DNA of 64,000 nt from Chryseobacterium aahli (lineage in GTDB: Bacteria > Bacteroidota > Bacteroidia > Flavobacteriales > Weeksellaceae): positions 558,001-622,000 of the forward strand of contig NZ_JALDNB010000002.1 of NCBI RefSeq assembly GCF_022699665.1, given 5' to 3'. The translations under genes were made by a program, and so were the position numbers. This document shows, piece by piece, positions 28,420-37,708 of this stretch (position 1 is its first letter; the number at the start of each line of letters is the position of its first letter). The notes beneath the pieces were generated by a model that was not told where the DNA came from, searched no databases, and saw only the letters and a program-made list of their open reading frames with translations.

Positions 28420-29901
28420 TTAATAAATTACAGCTAATGTTCTATCGTCATGATTGCCCTTACTCCAAAAATCCATCCACGTGGATAATTGATTTTCGAC
28501 ATCTGAATCTTCAACGAAATCAACTTTCGCTTTATCTTCATTTTCACCATTTAAATCTCTTAGAAAGTTCTTCCATGTCTCAAGATTTTCCAGCTTGCTT
28601 TCTACAACAAATTTCGGATCGTAAATTCCATCGGTCATCAGAAATAATTTGGAAAAGTCTGCAAAACAATTGATTTTAAACCGATTAACCATGATTTCCG
28701 GTTTGCTGAAAATTTCAGGCATTGTAATAAAACGGGTTGCGCCGCTGCTTTCTCCGACATCCAGAAAATTAAGCAACTGAACTTTCGTATTTTCTTGATC
28801 AATCACATTAATAGGGCAGTCTCCAACGCCAAAACTTAAAACGACGTAGCCTAAATCATTTTTTTTAACCAAAGAAAATATCAATGTTGTATGCAAATCT
28901 TTTAATAACACTCCTTCTTCAGTAGCAAAAACCGCCAACTGATTGTGTAAGTTTTTTACATTTTGATATAATGAATTAATAATAAAACTTTTACTTTTTA
29001 TTTTTTTGTCTTCTTCCGAAACTTGATCAAGTGAATTTTCTGAGTTGTTTTGTTCCTCCGAAATTTGAGCTTCCGACGCATTTTTTTGTCTTTCATCATC
29101 ATTTTCAGATAAAGTTATTTCGTCAGAGAAATATACAGTAACCGCTTCTGATAATTTATTTAACAGAGATTCATTATCAAAACTTTTAACGATAAAATCT
29201 GTAGCAAACTGAGATCCGGCACGGGCAAATCTGGCTGATCCGGCACCGTCTGCCAATGCTACAATTGCCCAGTCATCTGGTAAATTTTTAACTAAAAAAT
29301 CATCATCTCTAAAAGTACCTTCATGTGCATGAGATCTTCCTCTTTTGGATGCAACCACGATTTTTTTGTCTAAAAATGTTGACTTAAAAGTAATATTATC
29401 CTCCTTTGGAAATCTACTGTCTTGTGGACTCGGTTTGTTGAGCCACAAATCTTTCGGATCTGCATTTACAATAAACGGAATCGTTTTGATTTCTTCATGC
29501 AAATTTTCATCGCTTTTACTGACAAAGACAATTTGAATTTCGATCGTATTAGCATGTGTTGGAGTGCCCTGAATAGATAAATTTTCTGAATTAAACTGCA
29601 ATCCTACAGAATCAAGATTTCTTATTTCTTTGATAGTGATAGAAGGATGAGCTGAAAGATCAAAAGTGTAGCTATATTCCTTTTTGACATTCGCATTAGG
29701 AACAGTAAAATAGCTATCTCTGAATTCTTCTTTCTCTTTATACATTGTAAAAATTTGTAATATTTGTGACTTTAGATTTTTTATTGATTTTGATAAATCA
29801 TAAATTTTTGCGTTATCTGTAAGCTTTTCAATAGTGATGTCAACTATTTTATTACTTTCAATTTGATGTTCTTTTAATACATCCTGTAGTAAACTTTTCA
29901 T
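28420..29901 (-). CDS. PP2C-family protein phosphatase (TerY-P triad)
   Basis: A 493-residue protein with a C-terminal PP2C domain (residues ~170-493). Metal-binding and core motifs include ALADGAGSARFAR (near 220), SFGVGDCPINV, LFLMTDGIYD and a final NHDDRTLAVIY. The N-terminal ~150 residues carry a cadherin-like/Ig-like segment (putative, LSAHPSITIKEI...). A low-complexity Glu/Asn/Ser-rich insert (SEEQNNSENSLDQVSEED) sits within the phosphatase domain near residues 275-300. The start codon directly abuts the stop of the vWA gene, so the triad is translationally linked. Confidence 0.88.
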   Translation of the reverse strand: MKSLLQDVLKEHQIESNKIVDITIEKLTDNAKIYDLSKSIKNLKSQILQIFTMYKEKEEFRDSYFTVPNANVKKEYSYTFDLSAHPSITIKEIRNLDSVGLQFNSENLSIQGTPTHANTIEIQIVFVSKSDENLHEEIKTIPFIVNADPKDLWLNKPSPQDSRFPKEDNITFKSTFLDKKIVVASKRGRSHAHEGTFRDDDFLVKNLPDDWAIVALADGAGSARFARAGSQFATDFIVKSFDNESLLNKLSEAVTVYFSDEITLSENDDERQKNASEAQISEEQNNSENSLDQVSEEDKKIKSKSFIINSLYQNVKNLHNQLAVFATEEGVLLKDLHTTLIFSLVKKNDLGYVVLSFGVGDCPINVIDQENTKVQLLNFLDVGESSGATRFITMPEIFSKPEIMVNRFKINCFADFSKLFLMTDGIYDPKFVVESKLENLETWKNFLRDLNGENEDKAKVDFVEDSDVENQLSTWMDFWSKGNHDDRTLAVIY

Positions 29902-30945
29902 CTAACCTAAAGTTCTATTGATGTCAAAACCTCCTTCAGCCATACCGTATGAACCTGCGTTTCCACACCATGGACATTTCGCAACACCATCACCCTGAAT
30001 ACAGTGAATACCTCCACAAACACAAGTTGCCAGCGCAAATCCATTTCCACACGACGGGCAGCTAGGATTTCCGTAGATTTCCTCACTTGATATTTTATTC
30101 GTGTTAGAAGCCCCTTCCGAAAATTCTCTGTAGGAATTCTCATCAATTTTATAAGCTCCTTCAATTTTATAAAATCTCGTATCAAAACCTGGAACTCTTG
30201 ATTCCTCCAGTGATTTTTTAAATTTTAATAAATATAATTTGTCATTCGTAGAACATTTTCCATTCAGAACAACAAAATTATTGTCGGGTACAGAATAGCT
30301 TTTGCTTAAATCAATCTTTTCAATCAGTTCAGGATTCGACTTGCTCAAATTAATTCCATCCGCATTATTATTGTTGATATTTTCACTTGTAGCTCTTATC
30401 GAAGCGGTTACCCATTTGAAAAATTCTTTGTAGGAATTACTATCCGTATTATTAAACATTAAAACCTGATCAGATAACTTGCCTAAAAGATTCACATTCG
30501 TATTGTCACCAATTGAAATGACAATTAAGTTAGATTTCGTGCGGTAATCTGCGTTCCATCTGTCAATCGCTTTTGTAGAATCATCGGTTGGGATACCATC
30601 TGTAAATAAAAAGATGACAGGTTTCCAGTCTCCTTTTCTTTCGTAAGTCGTTTTTACAATGTCTCTATCGATAGAATTCATCAGTTCTTCCAAGCCTTTA
30701 GAAAGAGAAGTTCCGCTCCCTATCGGTATTTTCGGAGGATAAAATGTAATAACATCCTGCAATGGAGTGATTATTTTGCTTTTTCCGGCAAAACCAATAA
30801 TGGAAACCCAAACAGTTTCTAAAGCGTAAGGATCTGTTTTTAATTCTTTAATGATGGATGCAATTCCTTCCTGAACTTGCTCTATAGGTTCTCCCACCAT
30901 CGATTCTGATACATCGATGAGGAAATAAATTGGTAATCTTCTCAT
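29902..30945 (-). CDS. TerY-like vWA protein with C-terminal zinc ribbons
   Basis: A 347-residue protein: vWA domain (residues ~1-200) with MIDAS motif DVSESM (D11-M16), SGTSLSKGLEEL and FTDGIPTD, then a linker and a C-terminal cysteine-rich region (CPSCGNGFALATCVCGG and CIQGDGVAKCPWCG) likely binding one or two zinc ions. This is the full-length TerY form that works with kinase and PP2C in the triad. Compared with the two smaller upstream paralogs the MIDAS serine pair is kept but the glycine is replaced by glutamate (DVSES instead of DTSGS). It is 11 bases from its upstream neighbour. Confidence 0.9.
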   Translation of the reverse strand: MRRLPIYFLIDVSESMVGEPIEQVQEGIASIIKELKTDPYALETVWVSIIGFAGKSKIITPLQDVITFYPPKIPIGSGTSLSKGLEELMNSIDRDIVKTTYERKGDWKPVIFLFTDGIPTDDSTKAIDRWNADYRTKSNLIVISIGDNTNVNLLGKLSDQVLMFNNTDSNSYKEFFKWVTASIRATSENINNNNADGINLSKSNPELIEKIDLSKSYSVPDNNFVVLNGKCSTNDKLYLLKFKKSLEESRVPGFDTRFYKIEGAYKIDENSYREFSEGASNTNKISSEEIYGNPSCPSCGNGFALATCVCGGIHCIQGDGVAKCPWCGNAGSYGMAEGGFDINRTLG

Positions 30946-30956
30946 GTTTTTAGTTT

Positions 30957-31595
30957 TTAAACAATAATATTCAATTCACTTGGCGGCGGCGGTAAAGTCA
31001 TGCTTTCCCCTGTTCCCTGAGTTTTGCTTCCCATTTCAATAGATGAACTTACCCATTGGAAAAAGGTGGTTAATGTATTAGCATCAATATTATCCAGTTT
31101 TACCACATTGTCTGTGAGCTCCATTAAATCATCAATCTTCGCATCCGGTCCGGCAGCGCATCCTACGATTACTCCAAAATCCAAAGCTTTTATTTTTGAA
31201 ATATTTTCTTTATATCTGAGCTTGTCTGATGGTTTTCCATCAGTAAAAATAAATAAGAGCGGCTTCCAGTCTCCTTTTCTGTCTGCTGTACCTTTAATTA
31301 ATTCTTTTTTAACTAAATCAGCGACTAATTCTAAAGCTAGACCAGTGTGTGTTGGACCACTTTCAGGGCATTTAATTTCTACAGGATGAAAACTTGCCAG
31401 ATCTGTCAGTGGAACAATATTGCTCGCATCTCTGTCAAAAGTAATAACGCTAATGTGCAGAGAATCCATAGCCTGCGGATCTGAACGAAGCATGCTCACC
31501 AAACCATTGAACCCATTATTCAAGGCAGCGATTGGTTCACCTCTCATCGATCCGGAAGTGTCTAATAAAAAATAGGCTAATAATCTTCTGTTCAT
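30957..31595 (-). CDS. TerY-like vWA protein (second paralog)
   Basis: A 212-residue single-domain vWA protein with MIDAS DTSGSM (D12-M17), the threonine site in GPTHTGLALEL and FTDGKPSD. It is clearly related to the next gene upstream along the whole length and shares its ending (LPPPPSELNIIV versus LPPPPSELVIVA), so the two are a tandem duplication. Such proteins are scaffolds that bind metal-dependent partners; in Ter systems they are thought to organise TerD proteins. Gap to upstream gene 2 bases. Confidence 0.9.
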   Translation of the reverse strand: MNRRLLAYFLLDTSGSMRGEPIAALNNGFNGLVSMLRSDPQAMDSLHISVITFDRDASNIVPLTDLASFHPVEIKCPESGPTHTGLALELVADLVKKELIKGTADRKGDWKPLLFIFTDGKPSDKLRYKENISKIKALDFGVIVGCAAGPDAKIDDLMELTDNVVKLDNIDANTLTTFFQWVSSSIEMGSKTQGTGESMTLPPPPSELNIIV

Positions 31596-31597
31596 AA

Positions 31598-32236
31598 TTA
31601 TGCAACGATTACTAACTCCGATGGCGGAGGTGGAAGTTGATCCAATCCGGTTACTTCTTTTCCAGACTCTTCCACTTTGGTTGAAGTTGTAGAAATTGAA
31701 TCAGTCACCCATTGAAAAAACTTGCTGATGCTTTCAGAATCAGCATTATCCAATCTGATTACAGATTCTGTAATTTGTTTTAAAATTTTATCGTCAGCAC
31801 CGCTTCCCACCGCACAACCCACAATTAAACCTTTATTTACAGATTTTAATTTTGCAAATCCGCTTTGCCAGTCGTCTGTTGGCACACCATCGGTCATGAT
31901 GAAAGTCATCGGTTTCCAGTCTCCTTTTTGATCAAGCGTTGTTTTTGTAATTTCTGTGCTTAATTTATCAGCAAGCAAACTGAGCGCAGCACCTAATGAA
32001 GTGGTACTTGAAGCCTTGATATCTACCATTTGAAATGAAGCCAAATCGGTAAGAGGAACAATTTGCTTAGCCTCGCTGTCAAAAGTAATAATGCTCACGT
32101 AGGCAGTTTCAATAGCTTGAGGGTTTTGACGAAGCGAATGCAGCATCATCTGAACTCCATTTTTAACTGCTTCGATAGGCTCTCCGGTCATTGAACCGGA
32201 AGTGTCTAACAATAAATATACGGGTAATCTTCTCAT
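31598..32236 (-). CDS. TerY-like vWA protein (first paralog)
   Basis: A 212-residue vWA protein with MIDAS DTSGSM (D11-M16), SSTTSLGAALSLL and MTDGVPTDDW. The C-terminus is a proline cluster (LPPPPSELVIVA) matching its neighbour. No signal peptide or membrane segment, so it acts in the cytosol. It follows the TerD gene by 7 bases. Confidence 0.9.
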   Translation of the reverse strand: MRRLPVYLLLDTSGSMTGEPIEAVKNGVQMMLHSLRQNPQAIETAYVSIITFDSEAKQIVPLTDLASFQMVDIKASSTTSLGAALSLLADKLSTEITKTTLDQKGDWKPMTFIMTDGVPTDDWQSGFAKLKSVNKGLIVGCAVGSGADDKILKQITESVIRLDNADSESISKFFQWVTDSISTTSTKVEESGKEVTGLDQLPPPPSELVIVA

Positions 32237-32243
32237 TATTTAA

Positions 32244-32918
32244 TTATTTGTTATAAGCATACTTGGCTAAAATATCCACGAAGTTATCAGTCTGATTAGC
32301 CTCTCCAAGCGCACGGAATTTCCAGTCTCCATTATGCCTGTAAGCTTCAGCAAAAACCATTGAACACATTCCGTTCATAGATGCATCTCCGGATAAACTG
32401 TACTTGGTAATCTCTTTTCCTCTAGAGTCTACAGCGCGAATGAAAGCATTTTCAACCATTCCGAAATGCTGATTATTTTTTCTTCCTTGATAAATCGTAA
32501 CTACAAATAATATTTTCTGATATTTTTGATCTAATTTGTCTAATTGTACAATAATCTGTTCATCATCACCGTCTCCCGCACCTGTTCTATTATCTCCTGT
32601 AAGCCAGATATTTCCGCTAGGATGCCTCATTGAATTGAAATAGATTACATCACCTCCATACAAAGCTACATTTCTGCCCGACACAGATGCTGTTCTTCCA
32701 AGATCTGCAACTTTACCATTGGCATCAAGGAGAAACGCAATAGCATCCAAATCATATTCTTCTTCTTTTCCGCCAAATAATTTCCCTAAAAAACCACTTT
32801 GTTTTTGACGAACATCCCATCCCAAACCGATTGTAACTTGTGAAAGGTCGTAAATACTTTCTCCCTTATCATTTTTTCTTAGATCAATCGTCTGACCTTT
32901 CTGTAAATTTATTGCCAT
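32244..32918 (-). CDS. terD: TerD-family stress protein, 224 residues
   Basis: Cytosolic TerD-fold calcium-binding beta-sandwich. Typical blocks: MAINLQKGQTIDL at the start, LTIGLGWDV, YDLDAIAFLL, GDGDDEQIIVQLDKL (acidic calcium site), ILFVVTIYQG and the FAEAYRHNGDWKFRALGE ending. A short insertion near residues 38-52 (KQSGFLGKLFGGKEEE), basic and hydrophobic, is absent from the shorter TerD-like neighbour and might touch a membrane. TerD proteins occur in tellurite and phage-stress clusters; function here is inferred from the operon. Confidence 0.93.
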   Translation of the reverse strand: MAINLQKGQTIDLRKNDKGESIYDLSQVTIGLGWDVRQKQSGFLGKLFGGKEEEYDLDAIAFLLDANGKVADLGRTASVSGRNVALYGGDVIYFNSMRHPSGNIWLTGDNRTGAGDGDDEQIIVQLDKLDQKYQKILFVVTIYQGRKNNQHFGMVENAFIRAVDSRGKEITKYSLSGDASMNGMCSMVFAEAYRHNGDWKFRALGEANQTDNFVDILAKYAYNK

Positions 32919-32923
32919 CTTTA

Positions 32924-33499
32924 TTATTTTATGATTTGTCCCTTGTAATATTTTGATAAGAAAAATGCTAGATCCTCACGATATCCAATTCCTGAAGCTT
33001 CGAATTTCCATTGATTATTTCTTTTGTAAAGTCGTCCAAATTCCACTGCAGTTTCAATAGAAAAATCCTCTCCAAGCTCGTATTTTGCAACTTCCTGACC
33101 ATTACTGTCATCTACAATTCTGATGTATGAATTACGTACCTGTCCATAGTTTTGTTTGCGATCATTAGCATCATGGATTGTTACTACAATAAGAATTTCA
33201 TTAATTCTAGGATCTACTTTTGAAAGATCTACTTCTATGCTTTCATCATCGCCATCTGCACTGTTTCCTCCTGTCGGATCATCTCCTGTGTGCCTTAATG
33301 AACCATCAGGTGAATCAGTGTTTCCGTAAAAAACAAAAAATGGTTCAGAAGGAATCTGTCTTTGTTCATCTATCATAAATGCTGAAGCATCTAGATCAAA
33401 TTCGAACCCTGTACCTTCATTAGGATCCCACCCTAATCCAATTGTCAGCTTGTTAAGTCCGATGTCAATTTTTTGACCTTTTTGTAAATTAATTGCCAT
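32924..33499 (-). CDS. TerD/TerE-family stress protein, 191 residues
   Basis: First gene of the operon. It has MAINLQKGQKIDI, LTIGLGWDPNEG, FDLDASAFMI, HTGDDPTGGNSADGDDESIEVDL (acidic, calcium-binding), EILIVVTIHDA and FGRLYKRNNQWKFEASG. Closer in shape to canonical TerD/TerE (about 190 residues) than the following gene. The upstream 760 bases hold no gene, so the operon promoter must lie there; a TACATTTG -7 box occurs on the minus strand at 33659-33666. Confidence 0.93.
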   Translation of the reverse strand: MAINLQKGQKIDIGLNKLTIGLGWDPNEGTGFEFDLDASAFMIDEQRQIPSEPFFVFYGNTDSPDGSLRHTGDDPTGGNSADGDDESIEVDLSKVDPRINEILIVVTIHDANDRKQNYGQVRNSYIRIVDDSNGQEVAKYELGEDFSIETAVEFGRLYKRNNQWKFEASGIGYREDLAFFLSKYYKGQIIK

Positions 33500-33870
33500 G
33501 TTGTAAATGTTTTTAATTTGATTTATTTCCGGTTATTTTTATTTAGTAATTTTTTTTAAATATAATTTAATTTTCAATAACTTTTATATTTTTCAATTAA
33601 ATGTGAACAATTATTCTTAATTCGATGTTATATTGACAATAACTTCATAATTAGACTTCAAATGTAGATTCTTAAATCGAATTTTTTTTACGGGAATCCG
33701 TAATGTAGAAATTTATAAATACTGAAAAGAAAAACCTCAAAATCCAGCAATGGCCTTTCAATAGATAAAGGACATATCTATTAATTAAATTTTGTGCAAC
33801 TTTTTTTCAAAAACATAGAAAAGCTAAGACTGGGAAATGTTTTAGAAATGGGGTTGCTCCAATTCCGCAA
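33500..33870. other. Gene-free leader region of the Ter operon
   Basis: AT-rich, no gene supported. It holds a candidate -7 box (TACATTTG on the minus strand, 33659-33666; no convincing -33) and a small palindrome ACGGGAATCCGT near 33690. If the box is used, the leader would be ~155 bases, long enough for regulation. Confidence 0.4.
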
Positions 33871-33907
33871 AAATGCGCTTCCGACTATAGGAAGGAATTG
33901 CATTTTT
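33871..33907. terminator. Imperfect hairpin with T-tract
   Basis: AATGCGCTTCC and GGAAGGAATTGCATT pair imperfectly around a 7-base loop, followed by TTTTT. Possible terminator in the gap between the Ter operon and the DUF3945 relic. Confidence 0.35.
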
Positions 33908-34157
33908 GCCCGCCAGATCTTTAAACCATTTTTGTTCGAAATATTTACAATAATTTCAGACAAAAATCTAGAACAAACAACCCTTAAACTATCTTTTATA
34001 AACATTTAATAGCGAAAAAACCAAAATCAATCAAAAACATTTATTTCGCTAAAGACTTCATTTCTTGCCGTTGTACAGCAACCTTTTAAAAGATTTGATT
34101 TGCTAGAGAAAAAGGATAAAAATCTAGCGATTCCTACTATAAAACATTTTAAAAACA

Positions 34158-34189
34158 AAAAATGCAGAGCCTTCTGCCTCTGCATTTTT
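34158..34189. terminator. Strong bidirectional terminator
   Basis: Twelve-base perfect stem AAAAATGCAGAG / CTCTGCATTTTT with an 8-base loop; A-tract on one side, T-tract on the other. It lies ~75 bases after the DUF3945 relic stop. Confidence 0.85.
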
Positions 34190-34263
34190 CTAAAAAACAT
34201 TAAAATTGATAAATATTCTTTCTATTCAATTTCTAAAATTCCCAAAACCTTTAAATCAATTTC

Positions 34264-35544
34264 CTATTTTTTCTTCGGGTTCTTAAACGAAAATTCGATC
34301 TTCCTTATCGACTTATCAAAACTCAAATATCCCTGATACTTATTACCATTTTTATTCACCAATCCACTAATATAAGCCGTCTCCCCTGCCTTCTTATCTA
34401 TCTGCCATTTCCGAAGATACTTCCCTCTAAAAACAGTAGGAACTTGCTTTTCAAAATCAGTTTGTGCCACTCTCCCATTAAAACCTTTCAAATTCTTCTT
34501 AAATAAAAACTCAATCCACTGCTTATCCGCATTAAATTGCACAGTAGCAGAAAAAAGCCTTCCCTTCTTCGACAGCATATTTTCAATAAACAAAGGTTTC
34601 CCATCACGGAGAATCTTCAGCTGTTCAAAATTCAAAGTCACCCCACAAATCACCGCAGAAATCCTCACAAATTCCAACCTCAAAGAAATCAATTCATTGG
34701 TCAGCCTGTCCATGCTGATCAACGAAGGAATCACCGCACCTGTCCATGGATCAACAAGACCAACTACCCTGCCCATATTCCCTGCCCTCAACAAGTTCAA
34801 CTCATCCTCCTTCGAAAACTCATGCCCCATTAACATTTCCTTAAAATCCGGTCTCTCAAGAACCCTGTGAATACGAACGACCTCTTCCCAATGATCATCC
34901 AACCTCAACTGCAACCCTACATCGACCATACTTGCTGCATATCCATCACTCAGGGGTATCGGAATCAACATCGGTGTCTTATATCCTTTCAACAGAGCAT
35001 CCAACGCTCCTATACTTTCCAACTTTTCCCGATCAAGACCTAATTCAGCAAACGATTCCCACGGAACATCTTCAACCTGATAGCGATATTGAGAACTATA
35101 ACTCATTACCGATGACTCATTATTAAAACCACTCTCCACAATTGAAGACTCCCTATCAGCATACTTTTTATTTCTTATAGCATCTACTGTCTCAATAGAA
35201 ACTTCAAACTCTTTTAAATCCTGCTCCTATACATCCGAAGAACCATCAATATACTCCTGCAAACCTCTGGGTATTTCCTGCACCTCGTATTCCCTCACTT
35301 AAAAAAAAGAATACTCCGCAGGATTTTTAAGCTGATGATAAAAATCTGCATAGAAGTCCATAAAAGATTCTGCTGAAGAATCAATCCTCATAACCGTATC
35401 AACCGAGCTACGGTCTGGTCTAGCGTCTATCAAATTTCTATATTGATTAACACCCTGTACAATTCCAATGGAATGAGTACGGTGACGAAGTACCAATAAA
35501 GTACTCACTTCTGAATTTGCTGTATAGTTTCCAATATTGTTCAT
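34264..35544 (-). pseudogene. DUF4099/DUF3945 mobile-element protein, two nonsense codons
   Basis: One reading frame runs through 34264-35544 and is interrupted only by TAA (35299-35301) and TAG (35227-35229). The first part (MNNIGNYTANSEVSTLLVLR ... FYHQLKNPAEYSFF) is the usual N-terminus of this family, the middle (VPWESFAELGLDREKLESIG) is DUF4099 and the rest (LFIENMLSKKGRLFSATVQF and similar repeats) is DUF3945. These proteins occur on Bacteroidota plasmids and conjugative elements beside topoisomerase genes; no topoisomerase is present here. Restarted translation from GTG at 35139 could still yield 291 residues. The pattern supports decay of the element's transfer/maintenance functions. 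Confidence 0.75.
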
Positions 35545-35600
35545 GATGATGATTTTTAGATATTTATTTAATTCTATTATTTTTTAGATTGATTATTATT

Positions 35601-36055
35601 TTAGATCTCCTTCTTCCACAAATATTTAGGTTGAGGTTGAGGCTGAATCAAATCCATATTGTTCCACAACTCATTAAAAATCTCTTCAATCTGTTTCTCA
35701 GAAAGTTTATTTTGAAGTATTACTTCATTGTAATCCTCACACATCACTATTTCCCGACTTGGAAAACTGCCCGTTGCAATTCTGATCGCACCTCTTCCAC
35801 TTTTGATACACAGATGCAACATACTGTCGTTCCATCCTTCATAACCGAGAACCAAAGTCTCATCCATAGAAACCGCTCCCGCCAATGTGTTATTCAAAGT
35901 ATCATCACTAAAAATCAATCGAGCAAGCCGATTGCAATTCGGCATTCCTTCGTACTCCGCCATTTTCCTGGCAAACAAAACCTGCTCAATATTCCCTTTA
36001 GGATTATAATCCCAAACAGCAGAGATTTAATCTCAAATTTCAATGTACTTTTCAT
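35601..36055 (-). pseudogene. Mobile-element accessory protein, frameshifted near start
   Basis: ATG at 36055 opens MKSTLKFEIKSLL; a shift of frame at about 36025-36030 is required to join it with AVWDYNPKGNIEQVLFARKM and the following 125-residue frame ending PKYLWKKEI. No start codon of ATG type lies close to the second frame, so I read this as one gene broken by a small indel. I do not recognise the family. Its place between RadC-like and DUF3945 genes is typical of small accessory genes on flavobacterial plasmids and integrative elements. Confidence 0.5.
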
Positions 36056-36150
36056 CTGTTAAAAATTATTTCATTGTATCTCTAAAAAACATAGAATTCA
36101 TCTCTAAGTCCCTTACAATTTCCTATTATCGCATTATTACATCATCACAC

Positions 36151-36346
36151 CATCCTATTATCTGCAAACGAAAGTTGCGAATCTGAAGTCAAAATCACCT
36201 ACAACATCCCATCATCCATTATCCATTATCTGCAAGCGAAAATTGCGAATCCGATGTAAAAATGATATGATCCCGTTAAATATCCTATCATTCCATCATC
36301 AGCAAAAGAAAAATGCGAATCCGAAGTCAAAATCACATGATCCAGT
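36151..36346. repeat. Three ~69-bp tandem copies of the radC 3' end
   Basis: The segment with core GCGAATC occurs at 36177, 36245 and 36315, each preceded by TATCTGCAA.CGAAA- or ATCAGCAAAAGAAA-type sequence and followed by GAAGTCAAAATCA or a variant. The 36281-36346 unit is coding (end of the MPN domain), the others are diverged copies that now form the C-terminal tail and trailer. Confidence 0.7.
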
Positions 36347-36726
36347 AAATTCATACTAAGAATTTTTGCAGCCTCTTTAATCTGGGTCGTCATTTTAATA
36401 TCGCAAGTAGAAGGATTCAGATTTCCCGAAGGATGATTATGAGCAACAATAATCCCTGAAGCATTACAAAGAAGTGCCGCCTGCATTACAATGCGAACAT
36501 CGACTAACGTAGAAGAAATCCCGCATTCGGATATTTTCTTAATCCCTAACACTTTATTAGCCTGATTCAGATACAGTGCAAAGAAAGATTCCCTGTAGTC
36601 CATTTCCTCCGCATCAAAATGTTCCCTGAAAATATCCACTGCATCACACGAAGACGAGATAGACCTTTCGCAATTTCCTTTTCTTGAGTAGCTCAATTTA
36701 ATTTCGTTCACAATATTGAATTTCAT
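36226..36726 (-). CDS. RadC-like JAB/MPN domain protein with altered C-terminus
   Basis: A 166-residue RadC-family protein starting MKFNIVNEIKLSY. The metal-binding motif HNHPSGNLNPSTCD is intact (residues ~98-111), followed by LDHVILTSDSHFSFADDGMI, where the family normally ends. The extra tail (GYLTGSYHFYIGFAIFACR) comes from a partial duplication of the gene's own 3' end. The frame continues up to 36768, but MKFNIV is the usual start of plasmid-type RadC proteins. Such genes accompany mobile elements; the enzyme's role is not known. Confidence 0.8.
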   Translation of the reverse strand: MKFNIVNEIKLSYSRKGNCERSISSSCDAVDIFREHFDAEEMDYRESFFALYLNQANKVLGIKKISECGISSTLVDVRIVMQAALLCNASGIIVAHNHPSGNLNPSTCDIKMTTQIKEAAKILSMNLLDHVILTSDSHFSFADDGMIGYLTGSYHFYIGFAIFACR

Positions 36727-36967
36727 GTTGTTCGCTCCGAGTACGGCGGAGACCTGTTTTTCCCGCACTTACATTTTTAAAAACCTGTCGATTCTGTCAA
36801 TTGCAGATTGAAGGAAATTTTGATCTTTTCTATTCTTTACTTTATCGGATCATTCGATAAAATACCTATGATTACATCTTTGAAATGATTTGTAATTACA
36901 TCTGACAAAATGATTTTTACCAAGAGAATAAGGATGATCTAAATTTCAATGAACTGCAATTGCATCT

Positions 36968-37181
36968 TGTGAGGTTTCTGACTTTTTCTATGCGGATAAC
37001 CATTCAGGCAGGCACAAGGAAAACTGCAATCAATTCCTTGAAAACAATAAGAAAGAACACTGATGGAAGCTTGAAATCTTTTTGCGGAGGGTTTGGAATC
37101 CCTGATTCCGGATACCCAAAAAAAATTTTTTCCGCAGGGCAAACGGAATATATTTGCTATAGAAAATCAGGTAGCCTCATA
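36968..37181 (+). repeat. 214-bp repeat, copy A
   Basis: Starts TGTGAGGTTTCTGAC and ends GGTAGCCTCATA; the two ends are imperfect inverted repeats about 25 bases long. It matches copies B, C and D with scattered substitutions. Similarity to copy B continues about 40 bases to the left (AATTTCAATGAACTG). Contains an internal palindrome GGAATCCCTGATTCC and a conserved TATATTTG box near its right end. A 74-codon frame crosses it (see findings). The surrounding bases 36769-36967 hold no gene. Confidence 0.85.
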
Positions 37182-37245
37182 TGAAATGATGGTAGCTTGA
37201 AATATGATCTGCTTCTGAAACGATCAATAAAAGAATGATAGGAGA

Positions 37246-37708
37246 AGTTTTAAACTTTAAATGATGTTGTCTAAGCATTCTGAATCCCGCACAATCTTTG
37301 CGTCTTTAGCTTCAGTTGATAGAAATGATGCACATATCGATACATATACAAATTGCTATAGCATCAAAAATTGATTACAATCTGAATATCAACCTCTTGG
37401 TATTTAAACAATTCAAGATACTACAGAATACGAAAGGCAATAGGAAGAATTTGAGAGAGAATACGATAAGTCTAAAACTCGAATATCAAAGCTTGACATC
37501 AGATTGACCGACTTTACCACCTAAGAATTTACAGCTTATATCATTTTTCAATCAACAATCCCCAGTTTTTAATTTGTTTGAAAATGCAATTAGCTTTTCC
37601 CTTTATCAAAAATGAAGCAGCAGTCCATTACATCAAAAAAACAGGGTAATGTGGCATGTAACAAGAAATAGCTCAGGATTGTCATAATAATGAACTATTA
37701 ATAGAATC
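37246..37708. other. Non-coding stretch upstream of TonB barrel
   Basis: AT-rich; a 63-codon frame (37316-37507) has no recognisable features and biased composition, so I do not call it. The promoter of the downstream barrel gene should lie in its last ~60 bases, but I see no clear consensus box. Confidence 0.4.

Noticed and set aside
23011..33499. Complete BREX or Pgl system
   Set aside because: Only BrxD-like and BrxHI-like genes are present; no PglX methylase, PglZ or BrxC/L is seen in this window.
33781..34336. Small plus and minus ORFs of 71-78 codons
   Set aside because: They cross hairpin terminators and the DUF3945 relic end; low complexity and Lys/Phe/Ile-rich only from AT content.
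36151..36346. CRISPR-like array from three ~69-bp repeats
   Set aside because: The repeats are diverged copies of a coding 3' end, without spacer structure, and no cas genes are near.
37316..37507. 63-codon frame as a gene
   Set aside because: No signal, domain or ribosome site, composition like the flanks, and no neighbour to support it.
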